Source: Phanerodontia chrysosporium (Eukaryota > Basidiomycota > Agaricomycetes > Polyporales > Phanerochaetaceae). From it: DNA of 64,000 nt. Numbering within the stretch: the stretch's first letter is position 1; each line of letters opens with the position of its first letter. The notes under the pieces are model-generated. The model saw nothing but the letters and a program-made list of their open reading frames with translations, had not been told where the DNA came from and did no database searches. The stretch covers positions 1-64,000 of the forward strand of contig MJGA01000054.1 in NCBI GenBank assembly GCA_001910725.1, given 5' to 3'. Positions 1 to 10,578 of the stretch are shown piece after piece. A program made the position numbers and the translations under genes.

Positions 1-2
1 TC

Positions 3-945
3 AAGACGGTCGCGTCTACTTCCAACCCTGATGGTGATGCGTATTGCCACACCTCGGCACACCAAAATTTTATTTGCCTTGGGTACACCCCTACCACGCG
101 TGTCCTTGTCTATGTACATACTCGGTGGCGGGCGGCCAGTCCACGCCTGCGGCTCTCGGCGGTTAGCCATGACAACGTCCTGTGTGTCACCATGGGTGTC
201 GGCAGGAGGGACCTGTCCTTCCTCAATGTCTATAACGACTCGAAGACGTTTGCGGCGGTACATCACCTTCTGGACTGGGTGGAGCTGTTGCCACCCATCT
301 CCTTCATGGCGGGGGACTTCAACTTGCGCGACCTGCAATGGGATCCGGGTCAGCAACGAGTAGGGGCCACTTCGAGACATCTCGCGGAGCGAGAGCAGCT
401 GCAGGAGCTTGCCCAGGAGCAGCTGGGGCTAGCCCTTGTTAATGACCCTGATGGGCCGCCCACCTGGCTCACCAAGAAGGCCTCTGAGAGTGATGGCGTT
501 CTGGACCTTGTGTGGGTGGACCCGCGGCTCGGTGCACTGGCGGGGCTGCAGGTCGATGACCTTGCCCGGGAAGCGAGCGATCACGCCGTCTTACGGTGGG
601 AACTGCCGTGCGATAGTGAGCCGGTGCTCACTCCGAACGTCAAACGCAGCTCGGAGGAAGGGCTCGCCTATGTGTAGCGGTGCCGGGCACTGTTTAACGC
701 CCTGCCCCACGACTATGCCACCCGGGAGCACGTCGAGCATGCAGGGGCGTGGCTGGAGTGAAAACTTGAGGAGGCGTGGGCAGAGTTCGCTACGGTGCCC
801 AACGTGACGCGGCGGTCCAAGTTCTGGTGGAGCGCTGAGTGCAGTGCCCTCGTGAAGGAAGTGCGGGAGCTGCGTGCTCACCAGAAGGACCTGCTACGGC
901 AGCAGAAGTTGTGGCAGGCGCGCGTTTCCGGGCAGGGCCTGCCTT
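3..945 (+). pseudogene. LINE ORF2, endonuclease part (5' end outside window)
   Basis: The frame is open from the window edge. It shows apurinic/apyrimidinic-endonuclease-like landmarks: MAGDFNLRD near 307, DLVWV near 509 and SDHAVLRWE near 571, that is the catalytic Asp/Asn of the GDFN motif and the terminal SDH motif. This domain nicks the target to prime reverse transcription. In-frame stops sit at 675 (TAG) and 759 (TGA). The reading then moves to another frame somewhere between about 930 and 990, where the linker to the RT continues. All breaks look like point decay. Confidence 0.85.
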
Positions 946-3052
946 CGATGCTAGCTGGTGTGCTGAGGTGGTCCGCCTCACGCGCGAGGCGGCCGCAGTC
1001 ATGCTGCGGATCGACAGGGTGACGCGGCGCATGAAGGGCGCGGTGCGTCGTGCGAAGCATGCGCACTTTGACGGTCTGATTGCTAAGGTCCACCCGTCTC
1101 GGGTCTGGGACCTGGTGGAATGGACGAAGCCGCAGCGGCTCATCAGCACCACTGGGCTGGTGGACGCCACCGGTGCGCCTGTGGATGCGCCCGATCGATT
1201 GGCGGGGGTCTTTCAGGAGCAATTCACCCTGGCGGCGGCGCGGGCTGTTGACCCCACCATCCTGGATGAAATGCCGCAGCATGCTGAGTGGTCCTTCCCA
1301 CCGTTCGCAGGGGCGGAGCTGCGCGAAGTGCTGCGCGATACGAGCAACTTCTCGGCAGCAGGCCCTGACAATGTGAGCTGGTTTTGGCTCAAGCGCATTG
1401 TCAAAGACCAGTCGGGGTGCACCTGCGGGGAGGTGTCAGCGGGCCACGATCATTATGACACGGAGACAGGGGCTCTTGCCTTCTACAATGCGTGCATTGC
1501 ACACGGGGTGCACCCGACTCTGTTCAAGCGGTCCCGGACCGTGGTCATTCCTAAGCCTGGGAAGCCGGATTACACGCGGGCGAAGGCTTACCGGCCTATT
1601 GTCCTGCTCAACTGCTTCAGGAAGCTGTTGAAAAAGGTGATTGCACGCCGGATGCAATTCGACGTGCAGCGGTTCGGGATCATGCACCTGTGTCAGTTTG
1701 GGGGTGCCCTGCAGCACAGCACGCAGGATGCGGGCGTGCACCTGGTTCACAACATCCAGCAGGCGTGGAAGCAGGGCGTGGATTCCACGGCTCTCCTGCT
1801 GGATGTGTCGCAGTTTTTTCCCTCCATGAACCACGAGCTGATGGTGGCCGTACTGCGGCGGCAGGGCTTCCATGATAGCCTCTGCTCATACTTTGAGGAT
1901 TACCTTGTTGGTCGCCAGACCATGTTCGTGTTCAACGGTCACCAGTCGGATCCGACGGACTTCTCTACTGGGGTGGGACAGGGGTCGGCACTGTCTCCGA
2001 TCCTCACGGGGCTGTATGTGGCACCGGTTCTGCATATCGTTGCCCCCCTAGGCTCCACCCTGGAGGGAAACGCCTCCATTGCCTTTTATGTGGATGACGG
2101 GCTCATCCATGTGGCAGGCAAGCTGGCCCCGCGTCATGACCGGTATGATGGTCTCATCTATAATAACTGGGTGGTGAGCGATCTGTTCCAGCGCATCGTT
2201 ACGAACCTGGGTTGACTGGGCCTGGGTGTTGAGCTCGACAAGCTTGAGCTCATGCACTTCCGACGCGCGAGGGAGGCGGAGTGGAGCCCACACGAGCCGC
2301 TCGGTCCGAAGCTGACGGTCCATGTGGATGGCCGCCGGCATGTGGTTGCCCCCAAGGCTGTCATGCGTTACTTGGGGTTCTACCTTGACCCCAAGCTGTC
2401 GTTCCGGGAGCATGTCTGCTACTACGCCACCAAGGCGTCGAGCACTGTTAGTGCACTGCAGATGCTGGGCAACTTGAATCGGGGCCTTGCATCGAAGGAT
2501 AAGAGGCAGCTGTACATCTCCAATGTCCTGCCCATTCTCACGTACGGGGCGCAGCTGTGGTGGCACCCGCTGTGAAAGGGCAAGAAGTGGGTACGGGCTG
2601 CGCTGCAGCGTGCGCAGAACCGGGCGGCGCGTTGGATTACAGGCGCGTTCCGCACGACGCCAACGGGTGCTCTCGAGATGGCAGCCGGGTTGCTCCCACT
2701 GAGGCACCAGATTGATCGCCTCATGAAGAAGGCTTGCCTGCACGTAGCGACGCTGCATGGCGGCCACCCTACGAGGGCTCAGCTTCTTCACCCTTCCTGG
2801 CACACGGGTCCTGCCATGTTCGTGCCTCCGATGCCGCTGAGTGGGTTTAAGAACCGGGATGGGGTCACTCCACTGTCGCATGTTGACGTCCTTGGGCGTG
2901 CGTGCACCGAGTCCTTCAATGTTCTCGATGAGGAGTGTCGACCGGGGAACCGGGTCAAGGATGCGTTCGGCGACCAGGTCGTCGTGCATGACCGGGTTAT
3001 TGACGGGGAGGCTGCCCCCACTAAGGCGCAGACGGAGGCCCTGGAATAGTAG
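946..3052 (+). pseudogene. LINE ORF2, reverse transcriptase part
   Basis: After the frameshift the protein continues in one frame through the RT domain. Recognisable blocks are the RTVVIPKPGKPDY and YRPIVLLNCFRK finger motifs (1531-1620), LLLDVSQFFPSM (about 1795), a GVGQGSALSPIL block (about 1970) and the catalytic FYVDDGL (2084-2104). Stops interrupt the same frame at 2213 (TGA), 2573 (TGA) and 3047/3050 (TAG TAG). Each can be explained by one C-to-T change from CGA or CAG. The thumb and connection region (2252-3046) stays in frame between the stops, so this is a formerly complete polypeptide. Confidence 0.85.
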
Positions 3053-4390
3053 ATTGCAGCCCGGCTCAAGCCGCTCATCGCGCGTGTCGAGCAGGACCCG
3101 ACGTGTGCGATGGTCTTCACGGACGGCTCCCAGCGGAAGGGTGACGGGGTCCCGAGTGGTCTCTCCGCGGGGGCGGCGTGGCTTGTTAAATGTCAGGGTA
3201 CGGTGTGGCGCGGTCGCTTTGGTTGCGGCAAGGCCACGCCGTACGATGCGGAAATGGCGGCGTTGGCAAGGGGGCTGTGTGTGGCTGTTGATGGCCTCCC
3301 GGAGGGGGTGCTCGACATCCACGTCTTCGTGGACAACCGCGCCGCGCTCACATCGGTCCTGGCAGCTGGAGTCGGGCCGTCGCAGATGCTGTCTGTGGCG
3401 GCCTGCAAGTCTGTTCGGCCGTGGCTTGCGGGCTCCCCCGACCGACGCATCCACTTGTGGTGGTGCCCCGGACACCGCGGGGTGTACTGGAATACTGTGG
3501 TGGATCGTGCTGCTGGGGAGGGGGCATTGGAGCCCTCAGAGGAGGTCTTCTTCGCGTACGCGAGGCAGTGCATTAGTGCTGCAGCGTCTTCAGCGTGGGT
3601 GCAGGACATGCAGTCCCCGACGTACCGGGGTCGCAGCTCTTTGGTGCAGCCAGCGGACTTCGGACGGTGCAAGTCTTCTGCAGCCAACTGGTTCCTGCGG
3701 ACTGCGGGGCATAGCGCCCCGTACATGGCCCGGTTGGTGCGCTTTGTGAGCGGCCACTTCCCACATGGCGCGTTCCGGGAACGGTTCGGCTTCGAGGGAA
3801 ACCGCAGGTGCTGGTGCGGGGCTGCCGATGTTGAAACGCGGGACCACATCTGGTTCGATTGTGATCTCTGGATCAAGCGGCACAAGCCGCCAGACGAGGA
3901 AATTGAGAGGCAGAGGGCTAGAGAGCGTTCTGTCCCGGGGGCTCTCGACCTCTTCTCTCCAGTGCCGGAGGGCGTGGACTCGCTTGAGCACCTGTTGCAG
4001 GAGTGGCGCGCCACGCCCGTTGAGCTAGACGATGTAGCTGAGTTCCTCCAACTGAACCCAATTGTGGGGACCTTCGTGTGGATCGAACTCGTCGATAGGG
4101 CACTCGCTGACCTGGATGCGGGGGATGACCGGTCTTACCATGTCCTGCGAGCTGAGCTACACACTGTGAGGCGGTGGTCTGCGTACGAGAAGTGGGTCCG
4201 GGCGCACCCTGGGGTCTCGCTGTCTGTGTTCACGGAACGGTATGCCGTGCGCGCTGTCCAGGCTCTGGACTGCCTGTTTGAACTGGATGACGCAATGCGT
4301 GCTGCGTTACTGGTAGAGTATGGCGTACCGGCGGGCAAAGCGCGCGGCGGCTCTTTGCGCGACTTGGAAACGGGCGGTGGTGGTGAGTGA
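3053..4390 (+). pseudogene. LINE ORF2, RNase H and C-terminal Cys/His knuckle
   Basis: The segment is open from 3053 to 4390 in the same frame as the RT. RNase H motifs are visible: VFTDGSQRKGDG (3110 on, first catalytic Asp), YDAEMAALARGL (Glu), VFVDNRAAL (Asp) and WWCPGHRGVYWN with a terminal Asp. Downstream lies RCWCGAADVETRDHIWFDC (about 3809-3865), a Cys-Cys-His-Cys knuckle typical of zf-RVT tails. The domain itself has no stop, but it is downstream of four stops and is presumably not expressed. Length and order match an intact LINE C-terminus. Confidence 0.85.
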
Positions 4391-4582
4391 TGGCTTCACC
4401 CCGGCGCTTGGGGCGTGGCTTTTCCGGCCCCTCCTTTGTCTCTCTTCTTTTGTGTCCTCTTCTCTCTCCCCCACTCTTCTCTCCCCTGATGGTTTCGTGT
4501 CGTGGTAGGTACGGTACAGTGCACATGTATTTCTTAGTACGCACTCTAACTACGTAGATTTAAAAAAAAAAAAAAACAAAAA
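4391..4582 (+). other. LINE 3' UTR and A-rich tail
   Basis: About 170 nt of pyrimidine-rich untranslated sequence is followed by a run of about 15 A, one C and five A. Coding homology to a gypsy integrase on the other strand resumes directly after the tail, which fixes the 3' insertion junction at about 4582. Confidence 0.75.
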
Positions 4583-6118
4583 GACGTGTTCCCAAGGTCC
4601 TGAAGGGACATTGTGGGGCTGTAGGGTGGCTTTCGGGTGCGGGGCGGACTTGTACCATTGGCATTAATCGCAGCCAAGCACGTAGCGGCTAACGTCAGCG
4701 GAGATGCGCGGCCACCAATAGTACCAAGAGACCAGTTCGAGGGTGGTGTGCTTTCCGGGGTGTCCGGCAGTCAGCATGTCGTGGCAAGACTTGATGACGT
4801 CGTTGCGCATCGGTCCAGATCTCAAAAGGCTCCGGGAGGCCTTCGAGGAACTGGCGCCAGTCCTTGAGAGCTTCGATGATTACAAGCATCTCGCAATCCC
4901 AGATCTCGTAGTTCCGCTCGGCGGGGCTCATGGTCTGTGAGCGATACGCGATTGGATGCCAGAGACCATCTTCAGGGTTGCGTTGCACTATCACTCCACC
5001 GGTGGCGTAGCCAGAAGCATCGGTCTCAACACGAGTTGTCCGATCAATACTCCACATGGCGAGCACCGGCTGAGTCATGAAGGCACGCTTGAGTGTCTCC
5101 AAGGCTTCTGCCTGCGCAGGACCCCAATTAAACGGAGTGTCCTTCTTTGTCAGATCGTGCAGCGGGCGGCAGATCTTTGAGAAGTCCTTGATGAAGTGGC
5201 GATAGAAGTTGGCGAACCCGACAAAGCCTCGTACGTCTTTGAGGTTCTTCGGGGTCGGCCACTCAGCTACAGCCTTAACCTTGCCGGGGTCCATGCCGAC
5301 TTGTCCTTCGCTGATGAGGAGCCCGAGGTACTCGATCTCTGAGCACTCGAACTTGCACTTTTCGGGCCAAAGGTACAGATCGTACTTGGTGAGGCATGCC
5401 AGGACCTCGTGGATGATCTTCCAATGCGAAGCGAGATTGTTTGACCAGATGAGGATGTCGTCGAGGTAGACTGCGACCTTGCTTTCGGCGATGAGGTCAG
5501 CGAAGATGTGGTTCATAAGGGCCTGGAACGTGGCGGGGCTCTTGCACAGACCGAAGTACATGACTCGGGGCTCGAAGAAACCGCGGTTGGTGACGAAGGC
5601 GGTTTTCCACTCGTCACCTTCCTTAATCCGGACGTTGTTGTAGCCCCAACGGACGTCGAACTTGGTGAAGATCTTAGTGCCCTGGAGCTTCCTGATGATA
5701 TCAGAGGCGAGCGGAAGGGGATAGCGATTCTTCACAGTGATGTCATTGAGCTTGCGATAGTTCTGAATGAACTGAAGCTTGCCGTCCTTTTTCTTGATGA
5801 AGAAGGCAGGGGAAGCGATCAAAAACTTGCTGGGGACGATGTAGCCCTTGGCGAGTGCATCGTCAATGAACCGTTGTAGTTCTTTATTCTTGATTGGGGA
5901 CATGGGATAAACCTTTGATTTGATCGATGCTGGGGCGTCCGGAACGAGATCTATCATGTGGTCCCAGGGCTGATGCTTCTGGAGACGGTGCAATTCTTCT
6001 TCGGAGAACACCTTCTTGTGTCGGTGGTACTTCTTGGGGACCAGCTCCTCAAACGTCTTAGCGTACTCCTCACGATTTGCTTCAACGGCGATCGCTTGCG
6101 AGTAAGTGTAGCTAGTGA
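4583..6118 (-). pseudogene. Ty3/gypsy pol relic F2 (RT, RNase H, start of integrase), internally deleted
   Basis: On the minus strand the RT shows KKKDGKLQFIQNYRKLND, TKFDVRWGYNNVRI and the intact catalytic VYLDDILIW, then a gypsy RNase H (RVETDASGYATGG). After EIWTDAQ the frame jumps straight into the integrase zinc-binding region: in the neighbouring frame I read GHPGKHTTLELVSWYYWWP, followed by a TAA stop and the CQ...LQP..VPSGPWEHV tail. Part of RNase H and the linker are therefore deleted. The LINE tail interrupts the integrase right after that. The protein resembles gypsy F at 39840-40420, so it is a second copy of that family, cut on its 5' side near 6118. Confidence 0.85.
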
Positions 6119-6713
6119 TGCGCCCCCGCGCCGCTGCATCCGCTGACGCATCTGAACTCGTGTCTCCCGCACTTCGCATCGTCAGCCGATAAAGCCGAAG
6201 CTGAAACAGTCACACCATGTGCTCGCCCGAGTCCTCCTGAACGTGTCGCAACCAACACGTCAGCGCCCCAAGTCACGAACCTGATGCCGAACCTCTGCCG
6301 AGCACCTTGCCACATGGGTCCCACGCCGCGTCCGAGCAGCACCTGCTCGGCCCAAGTATTTGCCTGCGCACCAGACCTCGCTGCCCGTTGCGACCCTCCC
6401 GCAGTCCTCGCGGTACCATTGCCGACGCCTCGCAGGTTTCGTTAAGCAGTTTCACCATTGTCGGAGGGTGTAGGAACATGGTCCTGTACAGTTCTAACAT
6501 AGGGTGGCTGAGTAGAGTAGTATAAAATACCTTTCATGTCGTAGGTAGCATCGAACAAGTGCCCCCTCTCACCATAAGCCTTACACGTGTATCTGCGAAC
6601 TTTGTCCAGCGACTCCTCTGCGCCTCGCGACCTCGCCTGCAAACTCGTCCCTACGACCCTTGACTTCACCTGAGCACCCGGGCTGAGCAAGTGACCTCGC
6701 GAGCCTCGGCCTC
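6119..6713. other. No recognisable gene
   Basis: About 600 bp between the F2 relic and the 5' LTR of gypsy C. I see a TATA-like GTATAAAATACC near 6520 but no convincing coding frame. It could be remnant LTR or host spacer; I cannot assign it. Confidence 0.4.
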
Positions 6714-7245
6714 TGTCACAGTTTTCAACTTCCCTACGGTTTTATTCTCGTAAGCGCCCAGTAGGCGCTAGGGGTTAGGGTTATGGACTAGGGTTAGGAC
6801 AGGTACGCGTCAGAACGCGGTCACGTGTTGGTCACGTGCTGGGAATGGACTCAGAGTCATGTGAGGATCTTATCTTTATCCTATCTATGATGTAGACGCT
6901 CTGGTACAAGGGTATAGTAGGTAGCCGGACCCAGGGTCCGGATAGTGTATTCTAGAATAGCGTAGAAGGTTCCGGATACATCCGGTACTCAGCTTTAGAC
7001 TTCGCCGAGCCCGGAGTGTCTTGGCAAGTATCGCACCATCATCACGCCATCGTGCATGTGATGGGCAGTATCAGGGGTCTCAGGTAGTACCAGGGGTCTT
7101 CCCCTTCATGTATATATACCGGGCTCTGCTGGGCTTAAGTCCCCAGCATCATCTACCTCGTCTTTCACTCACTTCACTCGCACACTCGCAGTCAAGTCCA
7201 ACCCCACTCAAGCTACTAAGGTAAGTAGCGGGGTTTACTTTGACA
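6714..7245 (+). repeat. Gypsy C 5' LTR (532 bp)
   Basis: Begins TGTCACAG and ends TTTGACA. The same ends and the same 532-bp length recur at 44405-44936 on the minus strand. U3 carries TTAGGG-like units (about 6772-6800) and two GTCACGTG E-boxes (6821-6838). A TATA box (TATATATA, about 7111-7118) predicts transcription start near 7145. The sequence there, AGCATCATCTA (7145-7155), is complementary to the stretch just inside the LTR. A consensus donor AAG|GTAAGTAG lies at about 7220. Confidence 0.85.
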
Positions 7246-7247
7246 TT

Positions 7248-7258
7248 TAGATGATGCT
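7248..7258 (+). promoter_or_regulatory. Self-primer binding site of gypsy C
   Basis: TAGATGATGCT starts 2 nt after the LTR and is the exact complement of AGCATCATCTA at 7145-7155, about 34 nt downstream of the TATA box and thus at the predicted 5' end of the RNA. Tf1/sushi-type elements prime reverse transcription this way. There is no TGG-starting tRNA-type site here. Confidence 0.75.
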
Positions 7259-8095
7259 ATACTCCTTCGCGTCGACATCGGCCTTAAGGGCTTGATTGTC
7301 GTGCGCAGCGTGCTCGACGTCATTGCCGGCGACGTCGGCACCTTTTACCACTTATAATCTTGCGTTCGCAGGTTCGCTTCTTCAATGCGCGGTTACCACC
7401 TGTAATAGGGGTAGTTCTTCATTCGTGGGGCTGGCGGCTGAGGTCCACCTGTAAAAGGGGGCTGTACGCCGTCGGCCATGGGGTCGCATGGGCATTACTC
7501 GACGAATTATCGCGAGTGATGTTTGTGTAGGCGGGTTCGAAGCGCACATCGACCTGTAATAGGCGATGCTGTGCTCGGCCTGTCTGGAGACCTAAACGAC
7601 TTGGGATCTGGGGGATATGTTGGGCCACCTGACAAGGGGCTTGACACGTTGAGACCCACCGTTGGACACGTGGCGCCAGGAGTGCGACCACGTGGGTGGG
7701 CTGTGCAATACAGCATGGGAATCTTCTTGCCGATCCACAGGCGTAAGTGGCCACGCGACGCGTGGGGTGTTGAGTCCACCGCAAGGTGAGCGCATCCCCG
7801 GTACTGGGTGATAAGTGGTAAGACGCTAGCATCCAGGAAGTCCGTGGAGATCGTAGCCGTAAGGCACGACAAACCATTTGCAGCGGGTGTGGAAACCTGA
7901 CTGAGATCTGAAACTCCCCCATCGCGCATGTGCAGAGAGATAATGGCATGCCGTAAACGACTCTACCCACGAATGCACGCGCATCAAGATTCGAACCGCA
8001 GCAAGAGAGGACTGGTAACCCTCATTTTCTGAACACTTTTTCTTTCCATAAGCCGTACCTGTAAAAGAACGCTGGTTAATTATGTTATCACACAG
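7259..8095 (+). promoter_or_regulatory. Gypsy C leader with iterated motif and splice-like signals
   Basis: Non-coding leader of about 840 nt. A motif of the form ACCTGTAA(A/T)AG recurs at 7398, 7447, 7552 and 8057, with variants at 8886 and 8963 beyond the pre-gag ORF. The block CGATCCACAGGCGTAAGTGG (7731-7750) is identical to one in the leader of gypsy H. The leader ends with an acceptor-like TTATCACACAG directly before the pre-gag ATG. Splicing from GTAAGT at about 7221 or 7743 to 8095 is my inference; it would remove several leader ATGs. Confidence 0.5.
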
Positions 8096-8881
8096 ATGAA
8101 GTTCTACAACAAGATCATCATTGCCCGCAACGCCGCCGCCCCCTACCCCTCCCTCGCTGAACGCATCTCGCTTCGCAAGGAGACCCAGGAAAAGGTCTAC
8201 GAGGAGGTCAAGGAGAAGCTGGCAGAGATCGAGCGCCCCAAACAGCGCGAGAAGTATCTCCTCCAGCGCGAGCGTAACCGTCGCACTATCACCTGCCCCG
8301 TCCTGAAGGCCGAGCAGGATCGCATCAATGAGGAGTTCGAGGAACGCCTCTGGGCGCTCGAACAGGCCTCCAGGCTCATCATGGAGATGAAGGCGCGCAA
8401 GCGTCTCGAGGACCGGATTTCGAATCCGGCTCCCTCACTCCTGAGTCGCCTGGGCCCCCCTCAGCATCTGTCTCAAGAAGAGGTCGAGGAGACATGCGGG
8501 AACAACGGCGACATGCAAGGCAAGGTCCCGAAAGAAGCAGGTCGTATACAGAAGTCGCACATCATCGATCGAACAAAAGAGATGATGAACTTGTTCAACG
8601 CGGTAAACCTTCGTTTGGTACTGCTCAGCGACCACCTCGTTGACATCGACAAGGTCGACAAGGAGCTAGGCGACGAGGTCTCGAAGTTGCTCGTCGAGTT
8701 TGAAGACTTATACGACCACTTCGACGAGAATAAGGGGAGAAAGAAGTTGAAGGGAAAGCATTACAGGTGGATTACGAGGGATTTAAAGAAAATAAAATAT
8801 GTATCCTTCGAAAATTTTAGTACTCGATATGTAGAGATCGCAAGGGAGCTCGTTGCTCTCAATATCTCATTCAAATACTAA
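8096..8881 (+). CDS. Pre-gag ORF of gypsy C, uncharacterised helical protein
   Basis: This 261-codon ORF starts at ATG 8096 and is open throughout, which is notable in an element whose gag, PR and RT are broken. It is charged and helix-rich: the N-terminal third is rich in Glu/Lys/Arg, the middle has DRISNPAPSLLSRLGPP, and the C-terminus has WITRDLKKIKYVSFENFSTR followed by ARELV. The C-terminal block matches the pre-gag ORF of gypsy H (RDLKK, SF, RF, REL in the same order), so this is a conserved element protein and not a chance frame. I recognise no enzymatic domain. Its place between leader and gag hints at a role in RNA handling, packaging or translation, but that is speculation. Confidence 0.7.
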   Translation: MKFYNKIIIARNAAAPYPSLAERISLRKETQEKVYEEVKEKLAEIERPKQREKYLLQRERNRRTITCPVLKAEQDRINEEFEERLWALEQASRLIMEMKARKRLEDRISNPAPSLLSRLGPPQHLSQEEVEETCGNNGDMQGKVPKEAGRIQKSHIIDRTKEMMNLFNAVNLRLVLLSDHLVDIDKVDKELGDEVSKLLVEFEDLYDHFDENKGRKKLKGKHYRWITRDLKKIKYVSFENFSTRYVEIARELVALNISFKY

Positions 8882-9014
8882 ATCCACCTGTAACCCGATG
8901 TAATAAAAACTCCACCTGACACTGAACTTCTGTGTGATACATAAGAGTTTTCCTTACTTTCCAACTGTAAAAGTGGAAAGAATTTGTACTAACATACCTT
9001 TTGACTAAGAAATA

Positions 9015-10578
9015 ATGGCTGACGCTGATCAAATCGCTGCCATCAACTGGACCGACATCAACTTGTCCTCGGACAATATCCAACTCTCTCACGAGACCAC
9101 GGTTCAAGCCATCTCCTCGGTCGCAGCACCAGAGGAAATATCGCAGAACCGAAGGATCTTCATCCAAGAATCAATCTATGTGGGGGTCGTTGAAGCCTCC
9201 CGTCAGAACGAGGCCCACGTGAGGCACCTATTCAATGGGTTCCTCAACATTTTTAACGAGGCTATGACATCGATTCTGGAGAGGGTGGACGAAGTCCGCC
9301 ATGAGCTGGTCGAAACCCAGAAAATCACCTATGTCCAGGAAGCCTCGCTGGAAGGCGTCAGGGGGCTCGCAGAAAATGCGATCAAACAGTTGAACGCTCT
9401 CCCAGCCAGTATCGGTTCAGGAGGTGGTGCACCTGCTCGCCCCAAGTTCGCCCAACCACCGCTCTTCTCAGGCGAGAAGAATACAATGAAGTTTGAGGAA
9501 TGGAAAAACCTGGTCGAACTTTGGAACAGCACCCAGGGCATCACGACGGACAGACAGCGCATCGTCAATGCGTTGTCCCTGTTGCGTGAACCGGCCCTGA
9601 AGCTGATGCAACCACTGTTGGACAAGAACGCCAGGGGCGAGGACATGGGCTCGGTCGACAGCTTCTGGGCTAGTCTCCAGACGGTATACGGTCAAAAGGA
9701 TGTTACGCACACGGCAACGAAGGACCTCGAGAAGCTACTCAACGACAAGTCGGCTCTCCAGAAGGACATCATCGACTACTCAGTTCGCTTCAAGGTACTC
9801 CTCGACAACAGCAGCAAGCCGTTCACGGATGCGCATATGATTAACAAGCTGTACGACAACGTCGAGGAGAAGCTGGGCATCTTCATGCTGGGTCGCGGTC
9901 GCTCGGGTTGGCCTACAACCGCGTCGGAATTTATGACGTATCTCGTTGAGGCATACAAGGAACTCTACCCCGACCGCGCAGCGATGCACATCTTCAGCAA
10001 GGGAAACTCGCACGGCTCGGGTTCTACACCGGACCCGAATGCTATGGTCTCAGCGCTGCTCAGATGGGCAAGGGCAAAGGCAAGGGGAAACAACAGGCGA
10101 ATTCACAAGAAGCCAAGAAGGTTTCAACTCCCTGCACCATTTGCACCGAGCTGAAGAAGTTCGCGCGTGCTAAAACGCACGTCACTTCGGACTGCTTCTC
10201 GCTCAAGGACCAGAAGCCGCAACAATCCTCTGGTAACAACAACAACGGCAAGGCCTCCTCCTCGAGCGGGGGAGTAACAATCAAGGAAAAGGCAAGAACG
10301 CAGCGGCAATCGCCGCCAAGAAAAACTCCTTCGATCAAGCGAAGGCCAGGATGGCCGAATTGGAGAAGGAGATCGCGGGACTCGAGGCCGACGACGAAGT
10401 TGTCATCAATGCGGCCCATATCCACGAATGGACGGAGGAGAACGAGAAGGAGTTGAAACAGACTCCCCCCCAGGAACCCGTTGATGAGCGGGAAGCTAGG
10501 CGTGCACGTATGAGGGCCCGAGCTGCTAAATACGCGAAATCGTCTGACCGGAAAGTGGATTTTCTCAATAACCTGTAG
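9015..10578 (+). pseudogene. Gypsy C gag, two frameshifts
   Basis: From ATG 9015 the first about 345 codons encode a Gag capsid region (PPLFSGEKNTMKFEEWKNLV near 9460, then the helical region up to DPNAM). Near 10045-10064 the reading must shift to another frame for a Lys/Gly-rich segment and a variant zinc finger (CTICTELKKFARAKTHVTSDC). It shifts again near 10270 for the acidic coiled C-terminus ending ...DRKVDFLNNL, stop at 10576. Two one-base frameshifts thus break the gene. Gag coats and packages the element RNA. The last codons overlap the pol frame by one base at TAGTG. Confidence 0.8.

Larger units (their letters stand above)
1..4582 (+). mobile_element. Non-LTR retrotransposon (LINE, APE endonuclease + RNase H type), left end outside window
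   Basis: In order the element shows an APE/EEP-type endonuclease, a LINE reverse transcriptase, an RNase H, a C-terminal Cys/His knuckle, a short 3' UTR and an A-rich tail at about 4562-4582. This order fits fungal LINEs of the Tad1 kind; the clade is inferred from layout only. The downstream flank (4583 on) reads on the minus strand as a gypsy integrase interrupted mid-domain, so the LINE inserted into that older relic. The 5' junction and any target duplication lie outside the window. Several in-frame stops and one frameshift make it a dead copy. Confidence 0.9.

Noticed and set aside
2048..3475. 475-codon minus-strand frame
   Set aside because: It is the antisense shadow of the LINE RT-RNase H; no domain is recognisable and the plus strand explains the sequence.
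6709..6713. Target duplication of gypsy C
   Set aside because: GCCTC before the 5' LTR does not match GTGCA beyond the 3' LTR, even after undoing the inversion.
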